Shown here: positions 1 through 10,449 of the stretch, one piece after another
Layout: the number at the start of each line of letters is the position of its first letter
Numbering within the stretch: position 1 is the first letter of the stretch
NCBI GenBank assembly: GCA_018894105.1
Contig: CM032123.1
Location: forward strand, 1,055,001 to 1,119,000
Direction of reading: 5' to 3'
Origin: Jacaranda mimosifolia
Lineage: Eukaryota; Streptophyta; Magnoliopsida; Lamiales; Bignoniaceae
DNA length: 64,000 bases
Notes under the pieces: model-generated
What the model saw: only the letters and a program-made list of their open reading frames with translations
What the model was told of the DNA's origin: nothing
The model's database searches: none
Made by a program: the position numbers and the translations under genes

Positions 1-175
1 TAATAAGACTAACCATAAATGATGACAATATAGTAATACAACTACTTCATAGTCAGAATACTGATCAAAACTAACTAATATTCTCCATTTTTTGACTTTA
101 AAAGTGAAGTGAATTATGATCTATTAAGAAATAATTATTAACAAATAACTCATTACCAACAAAGACATACATTAG

Positions 176-512
176 AAGCTCGTTTGCTTGATTTGACGTT
201 GCATGATAAATACACAATTCAACTCAATTTTAATATTTGGTTCATTTTTAAAAACTCTTGATACAGTTAGGACCCCTCATACATTTAAGGTTAAACTTGA
301 TTTGTGTATCAAGACCTGAGGTGTGATATGTTTTTCAATGAAAATAAATTATACTTTGTCAAATGAGATAATCATACCAAACAAACAATCAAAGTTGAAT
401 ATACATTTAAAATACACAAACAAATATTAGATAAGATACACAATAACTTACTATTTATCCTAATCATTTGTACCATATCTAATTAATCCAAATACACTAA
501 GCAAACGAGCTC
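176..512. mobile_element. PIF/Harbinger-like MITE, copy A (with TAG target duplication)
   Basis: A 337 bp non-coding element. The left end reads AAGCTCGTTTGCTTG and the right end CTAAGCAAACGAGCTC, which are inverted repeats. TAG flanks both ends (173-175 and 513-515). A three-base target duplication with these ends suggests a PIF/Harbinger-derived MITE. It is shared with copy B (13,846-14,180), so it inserted before the segmental duplication. A related element sits at 3,937-4,281. Confidence 0.75.
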
Positions 513-569
513 TAGAAATTAGATCACTTCAAGATTTACATAATTTTGCAGTACATGAAAAAAAAAAAA

Positions 570-1037
570 TCAGCAAAGGTTCCAGCCAGCAACACTTTCA
601 GCCAGCAACAGCGTATCAATCATAACTTTCTCTCCAAACCTGTAAGAAAATCTCAACGCTCCCTGCGAATTAACGCAGCCCTTCTGCACCGGGAAAGTCA
701 ACACCGCGATTCCGCCGTTAGCTTTCGCACAATCGAAAAGCTCTTTCATGGAGGTATGAACTTCTCCGATGTATCTATCTCCCAGCTTCCTCTTGCAGTA
801 CAATTTTACCACCAGCATCGTGTTATAGTTCTGCAACATCGACTCGCGTATGGTGTAGCTCATCATAAAATTCCAGGCCGGATTTACCTCGCCGTGCTTG
901 TCCGTCGGCGTTCGTTTCTCGGTCTCCGGCACGCCGCCGATCGTAACCCTGGCGTGCACCTTCATCTTGCAGATTCTGCGGACGTCTTCAAGGTCTTTTG
1001 CTGAAATTAGGGTAATCTCGAACTTTCTGCAGTCCAT
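570..1037 (-). CDS. Small C2-domain protein (copy A), altered C-terminus
   Basis: A 155-residue single-exon protein made of one C2 domain, the calcium- and phospholipid-binding fold of plant SRC2/BAP-like proteins. It starts MDCRKFEITLISAKDL, where the first beta strand of a plant C2 domain is expected, and the conserved VNPAWNF and YIGEV blocks are visible. Known family members act at membranes in stress or defence signalling; that role here is inference. It is a near-identical paralog of the gene at 14,326-14,808. One extra T near the 3' end (CCTTTGCTGA against CCTTGCTGA) shifts the frame, so it ends in GWNLC instead of SWSLADVFSL. Another change replaces Pro with Met inside the domain. It may be expressed or may be decaying; the domain itself is uninterrupted. 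Confidence 0.8.
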   Translation of the reverse strand: MDCRKFEITLISAKDLEDVRRICKMKVHARVTIGGVPETEKRTPTDKHGEVNPAWNFMMSYTIRESMLQNYNTMLVVKLYCKRKLGDRYIGEVHTSMKELFDCAKANGGIAVLTFPVQKGCVNSQGALRFSYRFGEKVMIDTLLLAESVAGWNLC

Positions 1038-1260
1038 GGAATTAAGTTTAAGTGGAAGTTTGTGTTGAAATGGGGAAGGTGGAGAAGGGGCTTTAGCCTT
1101 TATGTGGAAGCAACAGAATAATGGACTGAAATAGCATGCTTAAATCTTAAAATAAACAGCGAAGAAGAAGACGAAGAAATTATTAGTCAACGTTTTTGGA
1201 TATATATTGGCATTTTATTTTCACCATAGTAAAATTGGACAATTAGCTGTAGGAGGGCAC

Positions 1261-1429
1261 TTTAAATCTTTTATTTCATTCTTTATTTTATATTCTATTC
1301 TAACATGCTATATTTATACTAAATATATTTAATTTTTAATTAAATATTTTTATAATGAAATATTTAATACACGTGTCATTATTTATAAAATAGAATAAAT
1401 GCAATAAAAAATAAAATAGAAGATTTAAA
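1261..1429. mobile_element. Short MITE, family 'GATC-TTTATTC', copy A
   Basis: A 169 bp element whose ends are inverted repeats (TTTAAATCTTTTATTTCAT and ATAAAATAGAAGATTTAAA). Relatives occur at 15,027-15,198 (same insertion in copy B), 16,198-16,371, 20,413-20,586 and 22,189-22,357, with partial copies at 2,535-2,665 and near 56,710-56,825. All share an AT-rich core with TTTTTATAAAAATAATTGATT and CACGTGTCA-like words. No coding capacity. I could not assign a superfamily. Confidence 0.7.
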
Positions 1430-2534
1430 CCAGCAAGCACTTATAAGTTACTGATAATTTAGCATATTCGATGCATGCGCTATAACTTTTATAATATTTT
1501 TTTCTATAATAACAATATTTATTTATTTTTCATGTAATTAATGTAAATTTATTTTAATAATTTTATTTAAATTTTCTCATAATAAGAATTAAAGATCATC
1601 ATAAAATGGTAATTGTAGACATAAAATAAGTGAATTATAAATTATAGTAATTATATAACTTCTAGTGATTAGAATATTAAAAAAAAAAAAAGAGTGAGTG
1701 CGTTTTAGAAAAATTATTTAAAAACACACCAAAAGAGGGACATGTCCTTTATTAATAGTATAAATTCAAAATATTTGATATTTTCAAAAAATTTCATAAA
1801 GTTTTGATATTATAAAATTTTAAAGGAAAAAGCTATATGCTTCTAACATAATATATTAGTATCTTATAAATTCTTTTAAGAAAAAGTAAAGGAGCTTCTA
1901 ACAAATTTTTAAAATTTTAATAAATTTTATTAATTTTAATCTTATTAACTGTAAATCACTATTACTAATATCACATAAATAAGTTTCAAAATATCACTTT
2001 ATTAGATACTTCAATAGCTTATTTTTAAAAATAAAATTTAACTATTTATAAAATTCCAAAATATTATATATGAAATAAAAATTTACGAGACTTTTTAAAT
2101 AAATTTAACCAAACATCCTTTATTTATACTAAAAAGTCTACATCTATTTCAAGATGATTTATAAATTACTGGTCCAACTAAATTTTAATTTAACAACTTT
2201 TTTTTCTTTCCATTTTTTCTTTTTTTTTCCTTTTCTTTTTCCCCTTTATAAAGATATGGGATGACTGAAGTATGACATTAGGAAGCTCTCTTGTACTTTC
2301 GTCACTCCTTTTCCAGAGAAATTAATAATTAATTAATATACATAGCATAGAATAAACCCTTAAAACCTGTCTGCTTCAATTATTATAAAATTCCCAATTG
2401 TTATAATTTTCTACTGACTTGTTTGGTTTAGTTTATAATATTGATAAAGAAGACTTGCCAATTATACAAGCGTTGGTCAATTTAGTTAGCCTGTCGGTTT
2501 CCTAACTAATTTCCAAGTGTCCCGGTATTCATCA
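1430..2534. other. Gene-free AT-rich stretch upstream of C2 copy A
   Basis: No open frame or splice-consistent exon is supported. About 1,800-2,120 is a degraded relative of the element at 24,826-25,160: it has CTTCTAACATAA-type words and ends TTTAACCAAACATCC. The same remnant lies at about 15,600-15,815 in copy B. Confidence 0.5.
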
Positions 2535-2710
2535 GTTCAATCCTCTATTTCATTCTCGATTTCATCTCATATTCTATTTCATGAATATATAATATGTATA
2601 TTAAATATTTTTTTATAAAAATAATTAATTAAAAATTAAATGCACTTAGCATAGATACAACAAGTTGGAATAGAATATTAAAACTTCGACTTAATTAATT
2701 AATATTAAAA

Positions 2711-2906
2711 TTCAGTGGCTTGAAGCCCAGTGGGCATCAGTCTTCCGATATTATGTTGGAGGTTTTGTGTTCGATCCGAAATGGGTGCATTGTGCACCTT
2801 ATGTGCATTTGATTATAGTATACTTCAATTTATTTGATTTGGTAATATGATAATATTGACTTATTGAAAGGATTAACTTCGTCATTTGTAATATTCTCTA
2901 AAAAAA
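2711..2906 (+). mobile_element. tRNA-derived SINE, family A, copy 1
   Basis: The head keeps RNA polymerase III boxes: box A-like TGAAGCCCAGTGGGC and box B-like TGTTCGATCC. The tail ends GTCATTTGTAATATTCTC followed by A's. It lies between AT-rich direct repeats (TTAATTAAT). It is the same insertion as copy 2 at 16,465-16,657, so it predates the duplication. It is not a tRNA gene: the acceptor and anticodon stems are not kept. Confidence 0.8.
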
Positions 2907-3392
2907 TTAATTAATTTCAATATCCACAAATTATGTCCATTTTCTTGAGAATACAGAAATAGAAAAACATAATTTTTTTTCTTGATTAATCGGAAAAAAA
3001 TGAGGTATATCTTAAAGAACATATTGTAAAACATAAAATTATCGTTTTTCACATATATGTCGTGAAGAGCTAAAAAATTGACACATAATAAATTTTGGAT
3101 ATCTACCCTTTAATTTGCAAGTTTTTTTTTAAAATTATTAATCAGAAAGTCTATTACATAAATTATGTCTTAATTTCGTTTTACTACAGCTTATTAAGTT
3201 AATAAATGTCAACTTGTCCGAGGGAACCAATTGTTTGTTATGAAATTACATGGAAATCCTATCATTGAACAAATCAAGACAGACCTTGACTTAGTAACAG
3301 AAAGAATTGATCATAATTATTTTTCTGAATTTGCGTGGAGTCTACTTTTTACGCAAATTATTATAATGATTAGATACGCTTGGAGTTCAAAA

Positions 3393-3746
3393 TAGGGGTG
3401 CAATCGAGTTGAGTCGAATCAAGTTTAGACAAAATTTTCGAGTTCGACGAGCTTAAAATTTTAAGTTCGAGCTCGGCTCGGTAAGGCTTGAATTGGCAAA
3501 TGAATTATAAAAAACTGCAGACTTGAACTCGAATTCAAAATAAAAAAACAGTAATATAATATATATTTATTAATAAAATAAAAAATAATATTTAATTATA
3601 TACTGGCTCGCGAGCCAGCTTGTGAGTCTCGAGCCTAGATACAGACAGCTTTAGATCGGCTCAAATTAGAGCTCGAACTTGAACTGTTTCGAGCTCGAGC
3701 TCGGTTCATGAGGCTCACAAATTGGCTCGACTCATTTACAGCCATA
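3393..3746. mobile_element. hAT-like MITE inserted only in copy A
   Basis: A 354 bp non-coding element that starts TAGGGGTGCAATCGAG and ends CTCATTTACAGCCATA. The interior is rich in CGAGCTCG words. Copy B at about 17,155 has the empty site (GGGAGTCCGAAATT), while copy A reads AGTTCAAAA before the element and AGTCCGAAA after it. This gives a target duplication of 8-9 bp that has since diverged. Family members: 23,335-23,754 and 59,422-59,832. Confidence 0.85.
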
Positions 3747-3936
3747 AGTCCGAAATTATTTAAAATTTTCATACTCTTTTTTGTAATACATCTTGTTTAT
3801 GTCCACAGAAAAATATAAAGACCTTCTATGAATTATACAATTTACCGCTCTAATTTGGGATGTTATTGATTGATGTGGTCGGAATTAAGATTTAGTGATT
3901 TCTTCAAAATTACGTGTATCAGAGTAAATACTGTAG

Positions 3937-4281
3937 GAACTCGTTTGCTTGTTTTAATATTGTACGATAGATACATAATCTAATTCAATTTTAATATTTA
4001 ATTCATTTTAGAAGTCCTTTGATACAATTAGGGCCCGACATGCATTTAATGCCGAACTTGACTTGTGTATCAAGGCCTCGAGGTGTGATATATTTTCTAA
4101 CCTAAATTAGAAATAAATTATAGTCTATCAAATGAGATAATCATACCAAGCAAACAATCAAAATTAGATATCAATTTATTTAAAACATACAAACAAATAT
4201 TAAATAAAATACATAATAATTTACTATTTATCTTAGTCATACATATCATGCCTAATTCAAACACATCAAGCAAACGAGATC
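3937..4281. mobile_element. PIF/Harbinger-like MITE, second element in copy A
   Basis: A 345 bp element related to 176-512, with ends GAACTCGTTTGCTTG and CAAGCAAACGAGATC flanked by TAG on both sides (3,934-3,936 and 4,282-4,284). At the matching site copy B (17,400-17,820) carries an element with similar ends but a different interior. Confidence 0.75.
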
Positions 4282-4830
4282 TAGGTCTCTTATTTGTGGA
4301 TGTGGTTGTTCATAGAATTTATTTGAGTTAAAAAAATTATTAGATGTTTCATCATTAATCAGTATTCATAATACCAGAATTTAGTTGTTGCACTGATATC
4401 CATCTTAGTACTTCGTGCTCCTCAGGAGGTGATTTGACTGGTATGCGAAATATATTATGAATCATTTCAATTCTAATTTTTATCAAGATAAAATTCTCCT
4501 CAATTAATAAAAAAAACATCCAAATATTATGGGCCAGAATTAATCATGGTCAACGGTCCCACACCTCAAATAATAAATACTACCTGTTGTATTGTTTTAC
4601 TTGGTAAACTGAATAGAATCTTCCTCTAATATCCAAAAAAAAAAAAAAAAGAAAGAAGAACAGAATCTTTCTCTAAAATTAGTCTATTTTAATTAATCAA
4701 CTGGCCTATTGCCCTATTGTCTTATGTTAACGAAAAATCTGCAGTGTCTTAATCGCAATTGAGTAGGAATCTTCTGCTCTCTCATATCAAAATTGGTTCA
4801 CTACAACAACCATCATCGGTTTCGTTTTCT

Positions 4831-5170
4831 TATAAGATATTTAAAAGCTTATAAGTTGATAAAAATTGTTTGGTAATTTTTTTAAAAAAAGAGTTTATAA
4901 GATCTAAAAATAAGATGTTAGGAGCTTATAAGCTCATTTTAAAAAAGTAAGAAGACCCTAACTTATTTTTAAGATAATAACAAGTTCCTTCATTTTTAAC
5001 CATTTTAATTACAAATTTGTCATTATTAACATCTTATAAGCTCCAACATCTTATTTTATCAAAACACTTCAACAACTTATTTTAAAAATAAGATCTAACA
5101 TCTTATAAGTTCCAAAACCATCTTATAAAATGTAAAAGCTTATAAAATATTTTAAATAAATTTAGCCAAA
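4831..5170. mobile_element. hAT-like MITE that replaces the UFM1 3' exon region in copy A
   Basis: It is full of CTTATAAG and ATCTTATAAG words and ends TTTAGCCAAACACTG, like the complete element at 24,826-25,160. The left terminus is not intact. It sits exactly where copy A departs from copy B (after ACAACAACCATCATC) and where copy A rejoins it (TTCCAGAATGTAAAATC). Confidence 0.65.
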
Positions 5171-5176
5171 CACTGT

Positions 5177-5290
5177 CTGAGTATTCAATTAGGTTCCAGA
5201 ATGTAAAATCAAGAACCTACAGACTCTACGATTGCGGCTCAATACAGCCAATAAGCCCAAAACGCATAGAAAAAAATTAATCCATAAAAT
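5177..5290 (-). pseudogene. Relic of UFM1 intron 3 in copy A
   Basis: This segment matches 19,100-19,205, which is inside intron 3 of the UFM1 gene in copy B (words such as AATACAGCCAATAAGCCCAAAACGC). No UFM1 exon is present in copy A. The ancestral duplication therefore broke inside UFM1 and left only intronic sequence plus the downstream flank. It has no coding function. Confidence 0.8.
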
Positions 5291-5300
5291 ACTTTAAATG

Positions 5301-7931
5301 ACTTTAGTACAACAGAAGGTTAAAAAAAAAAAAAGAATAACTTTCATGACTTCATGACTGCACTGAAACAAATACTAATACGTGTTGTGCACTTAAGATA
5401 AATACTTTGGTCCACGACAAAATTTAGTATTTCAATACATCAAATTATTAATTAATAACTAATGAACTGTAGCAAGTACGTAACCGATCAACAAAATCCT
5501 TGTCAAATTATAAGAAAATAGTATTCTTTCCGCCTGTTAATTTATAGCTTCCATTTGATCGGAATAGAATTTTAAATGAAAATAAAAAAAAAAGTAAAAA
5601 CTATATAAATATATATTACTATCTACTATATACGCGGAAGCGCATATGAACAGTAGCGGCGCGCGTGGCTTGGGTTTTTCCTTTTTTTTTTTTTTTTAAT
5701 TTAAGCTTCAAACGGCGCCGTTTTAATTCATGGGACGCTTGAACTGCTTGTACGTTTTTCTGTTATTGTTGATTGAGGTTTGCCTTTTTGTCATTAAATT
5801 GGTAGGCGTTCACATGTTGTTAGAAGAAATTGGCTGCATGCTTTTCTTTTCTTCTTGAATTGTGTGATTGACTAAGTCAGCAAAGCCAAACACGTGTCTA
5901 GACTCCTCTAAGTAATCAATTAAATATTAGCCTATGAAAAGCATCTCCCAACTTAAAGTAACAATTACAAAATCTTAATTATTTGATCCGAATATTTAAC
6001 AAAAAAAAAAAATAATAAATACCAGAATTGGTGTAGCTGCAGACACATGAGGATTAAATGCATTACCAGTAGAAAACAGGAGCCAAGCATTTTCAAAATT
6101 GAATAGACAATTATTTAATTTTGAAATTTAAATTTTTAAGCTCGACTTTAGGTGAGAAGGCAAATATTTTACTTTGGTAAACAGTATATATGTCATTTTA
6201 TGCCTGGAATATGCTTTTTCCTCGGTCTCCAAATTTTCAGGATTCACAACATATGCATGTGCATAGTTAATAAAATTTAATTTATAAGCAAAATTAACTT
6301 AGTTATTATATTTATTACTAGAAAGTTATTTTCTTTTCTTTAATTGAGCAATTTTTTTCTTTTTCCTTTTTTTTTTTTTTTTTTAAGTTTAGGTTTTATT
6401 ATAACAAACTTTTCTTTAAGGATGGCAATGGGGGTTTGGCTCAATCCATATCCCGCCCTGTTAGACCTTATCTCGTTTCATACCCCACCTTGCCCCATGT
6501 CGTCACACGAAAAGAAATAGAAAAATTAAAATTAGTCAATGAAAATATCAAATCAAGACCACTTGATAATAATTAAAATTTAAATTTCAGATACAAAAAT
6601 GAAAAATTCATGCAAACAAGATAAAATTTTAGAAACAAAATAGGAGATAAGAGTAGAATTAAAGTAACAACCCTAAATTATTTGGATATTATTTTTAATT
6701 TGAAAAATATAAAATAAATTATATATTATTATTATATGTATAATTTATATGCGACATGTTTGGGGTGGGTTAGGTAAACCCTATATCCCCTCCCAAATTC
6801 ATTTAATTCAAAATAAGTTGAGTTTGAGTTCATATTTTGACTTGTTCCATTGTCATCCTTATTTTTCATGTCTTCCAAACATTTGTTGGTACTACAGCGC
6901 CGCACGAGGATGGGGGAGTTTTGAATTAGCCATAAAGGAAATTAAATTCCAATAAATAGTCTTTTAGAAGGGAAATATTGAATTAGATACCTTTTTGAAA
7001 TAATGATGAAGAGTTTTATTGTGACCCCACATAAATAGCAACATTTATACTCTTTTATAACCAAGCAAGGGCGCGTTTTGGCATGTGGATTTATTTATTT
7101 CTCTTTTTAACTTTTTATGCAGCCAAAGATAATTTAAATTACGCTACATAATTTAAATATAATATTAGTTTTGTTGCTGATATAATTTATTTTTCTTTGT
7201 CTAACCTTCATTATTTTTCTCTCTAATAATTAATTTATTCATCTTTCTTCTTTTATGTAAATTGGAATATTATGAAAAATAGATAAAAATAATCTATAAT
7301 TTTTTATAGATATTAAGTGTGGGCTGAGTGCCGTCTGAAAACGAATTGCTAACAGACCTGCTCACATGACCATTGATAGCTTCCATGGAAGTAAAGAGCA
7401 AAAATCAGTGGAAAGTGTGAACCTGTTGTGCAAGAAATGGAGAATACCCGATTAATCTGCGTGGAGCGCATTTTATAACACAATCTGCGTATTATCCTAT
7501 TTTTAGTAACTGAGAGAGAGAGAGTACATCTGTTCATTTTTAATTATTTGAAATAAGTTTTTTTATATGGGAAATATATATATATATATATATAGTTGAT
7601 ATAAATGAAAATTTTTAAAAGCTTGATAAATGACTACTTAAATAGTAAAAAAATATCAAATTTTGTATTTTTTTTTAACATATTTAAAAATAGACAACCA
7701 TATATTTTAATTATGTCTTTAAAAATTCTGAAAAAACAAATGCATATGACGACGAAATATTTTAATTGCTTCAAAGATTTCGTGTTAGACAAATATTAAT
7801 AATCTTTTTACTTTTATATCTATTAAACTAACTCCTTGTTGCTTAAGGCCAACACCAACTGCTAATCCCGAGGGACCTGCTCATGCTCCAATATTTAAAT
7901 AGATTAAAATTGTCACATTCTAGGTTTACAG
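5301..7931. other. Gene-free stretch between the duplication copy and the 1.1 kb hAT element
   Basis: No gene supported. It contains a long poly-T run near 5,680-5,697, a perfect 14 bp palindrome AAACGGCGCCGTTT at 5,710-5,723, the MITE at 6,418-6,860, and an AT microsatellite at about 7,575-7,593. Short open frames (6,749-6,955, 7,349-7,537, 7,605-7,799) resemble no known protein and have biased AT-rich composition. Confidence 0.5.
6418..6860. mobile_element. MITE with AAGGATGGCAATGG terminal inverted repeats
   Basis: A 443 bp element. The left end is AAGGATGGCAATGGGG and the right end CCATTGTCATCCTT, which are inverted repeats of about 14 bp. The sub-terminal regions are rich in CCCC/GGGG words. 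No clear target duplication was found and it has no coding capacity. A hAT-derived MITE is likely but not proven. Confidence 0.6.
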
Positions 7932-9038
7932 TAGGCCTGTAAATGGGTAGGGTATTACCCTACTCAGACCCAAAATATCATACCCATACTCATACCCGTA
8001 CCCATACTTATTAAATATAATGTAATGGGTATGGGTAGGGTCTATACCCATAAATTACCCATGTACCTATACCCATACATTACCCATTACTTTATATTTA
8101 AATTTAATTTATGAACCTAAAAATTGTTTATACCGAAATCAAATTTATATTAATGATAAACTTTTTATGTATAAAAATTATAAATATGTGAATGAGCTAA
8201 ATAAATTTTTTTATTAAAAATTAAACTAAATTAATAAAATTAATAAATTGAGATTGCAATTTTTTTTTTAAAAAATGAAATAGCATAGCAACAGTTGAAC
8301 ACTTTTTATTAATAAAATTAATAATGGAATAAATATTTTTATAAAAACAGTTAATAAAATTAATTTTGCTAATGAATAAAGTTTATTAATATAGAAATTA
8401 ACTGTTTTTATAAAATTAAATATAGAAAAAGTTTTTGCTCTTAAACTGTTTTTATTAACTATTTTTTTAATAAACTGTATATAAACCGTATTTTTTTAAT
8501 AAACTGTTTTTATTCACTATTTTTTTAATAAACTGTATGTTTTTTTAATAAACTATTTTTATTAACTGTTTTTTTTAATAAACTGTTTTTATTAACTTTT
8601 TTTTAATAAACTGTTTTTATGAACTGTTTTAATTAACTACTTTTAAACTGTATTTTTTTTAATTAGCAAAAAGTTTAACTGCTAATAATATTAATAAAGT
8701 TTAACTATTATATTAATAAAATAGTTAATTTAATTAGCAAAAAGTTTAAAATTAATTAATTTAAATTTAATGATTAAATTAAATATAGAAAAAAAAATTA
8801 TTTTTTGTTATCATATGCAAAATAATATTTTTAGTATATATTAAGAAAATTAGTGTATACATTAAAAACATAAGTATAATAAACTAGACCCAATGGGTCT
8901 TGGGTTAGTTAGGGTAGGGTAGGATTAGGGTCTCATTCTTTTGGGTATTTCAGGGTAGGGTAAAAATTGGGTATTTTTGTTTGGGTATTTTAGGGTATGG
9001 GTATGAGTAGAGTGATACCCTACCCATTTACAGGCCTA
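7932..9038. mobile_element. Non-autonomous hAT element, 1.1 kb
   Basis: The termini are near-perfect inverted repeats of about 23 bp that begin TAGGCCTGTAAATGGGTAGG and end CCTACCCATTTACAGGCCTA. Flanking 8 bp direct repeats GTTTACAG (7,924-7,931) and GTTCACAG (9,039-9,046) differ by one base. An 8 bp target duplication and TAGG ends fit the hAT superfamily. The interior has no transposase frame. It carries repeated GGGTATGGGTA words near the ends and an array of TTTTTAATAAACTG-type units at about 8,440-8,690. It must have been moved by an enzyme supplied elsewhere. Confidence 0.88.
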
Positions 9039-9046
9039 GTTCACAG

Positions 9047-10449
9047 GTAAGGTCTCAATGATCCTATCCTTAGCAAAATAATCGGTCCAAGTTGTTAGAG
9101 AAGTCCAATGCACCCTAATGAATGACTTTCAAGTAGTTTCTTCATGTAATTGATAAATGCGATGACGTATTCTAACTAATCCTTAAGTAGTAAAATAAGT
9201 ATGATTTTTGCATAAATTTTGCTTGGGTATACTACTTCCAAGCACTTCTGACATTTAGCATCATGCCCCGTTTCCCTTAACTTATTAAAATTGCTTCAAC
9301 AATAAATAGTGTACAATTTCATGTACTGTGCAAGAAAAGTATTGGCATTAGCAAGAAATTATATATGAGATTTTAAAATTTCTTTTGCTAACATGATTTA
9401 CATGTGACAAATACGTAAACATTACAAGATCCAAGATCACATTAACATATAATTTCATTTTCACTTTGGTTATGTTTTGTTGTATATGTTCACTTTGGTG
9501 AATACCATTGACATAATTAAAAACTTGAAAGTAACTACCAATATTTCTTCAATTATTAAAAAAAATAATTAAGAAATAAATGAGAAGAAGAGATAAATAA
9601 AAAAGAGAGAGAAAATCTTACGATGATAATTTATATTTCTTACTAACTAAATAATAATTAGAAAAATAGGTTTCATAATATATATTTTTTCTTTTCTTTA
9701 TTTAAATACTTGAACAAAGATACATTGTAAGTATATATGTACATACACACACACACACAAATAAAGCAAGTGAAATTTGATAGTCATTTACTTTTGATAG
9801 AACAACCATATACGAAAAAATAATGCTGGACAATTCCAACATACAAAAATTAAAATATAAACTTATGTGTGCACGCGTTGAATCTATGTTAAATTAAAGA
9901 AATGATAATTATATTTGAAGTGTTTGTGATATTTTTGTGAATTTTAGCTAGCTTGCAAAGATTCTTTTTTTTTTTTTATTACATGTATTTCATTTAATTG
10001 TCATTGATAAGTTTCTTTAGCTTTTTAAATATAGTCAATTATAATTGTGAACTAAAATATTAAACTATTTGTGATATTTTTTCAATTGCAGTTTGCTATT
10101 TCTGTGAGTACTTGTTGCAGCTCTTAAATTTTAAAATCTGGTATGTATTTTTCTTAATGTTTTATTTTATTGTGATTAGTGTAAATTTATTATTTTGTTT
10201 ATATAAATATGTTATATTTTAATATTATTTTATATTCTGTATAGGTAGTGTAATTTTTGTATTAAATCTAAGTTTTTAAGTCTATTGTAAAATACTACAA
10301 ACATAATCATTGTGTCTTATTTTTTTGCTTCATTTCTTGTTGTTTAGGAATTTATTTTGTGATTGTTATATAAATTTGTTGTTTAGTACCTTTAAAATAG
10401 ATAATATATCTTTCATTTGTTCTTATTTAAAATTTATTAGTTTTTAACT
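9047..10449. other. Gene-free stretch before the Helitron relic
   Basis: No gene supported. It holds a CA microsatellite near 9,745-9,760 and AT-rich sequence. The last few hundred bases may belong to the Helitron fragment that follows, but no 5' TC terminus could be fixed. Confidence 0.45.

Larger units (their letters stand above)
1..5300. repeat. Tandem segmental duplication, copy A (left edge cut by window)
   Basis: This stretch aligns base for base with about 13,670-19,210, with mostly single substitutions and small indels. The match starts at base 1, so the true left border lies outside the window. It contains a C2-domain gene, a tRNA-derived SINE and several MITEs also present in copy B. 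Near the right end, 5,177-5,290 matches UFM1 intron 3 of copy B (19,100-19,205), but UFM1 exon 4 is absent; a MITE-like element occupies that place. Seen directly by comparing the two stretches. Confidence 0.93.

Noticed and set aside
546..1004. 152-codon plus-strand open frame across the C2 gene, copy A
   Set aside because: It is antisense to the C2-domain frame, has no recognisable domain, and is not kept in copy B.
2711..2906. Possible tRNA gene because of box A and box B words
   Set aside because: The cloverleaf stems are not formed and a SINE body and A tail follow.
5710..5723. Perfect palindrome AAACGGCGCCGTTT
   Set aside because: Striking, but this word is, as far as I recall, frequent in plant intergenic DNA; no gene or repeat boundary is tied to it here.
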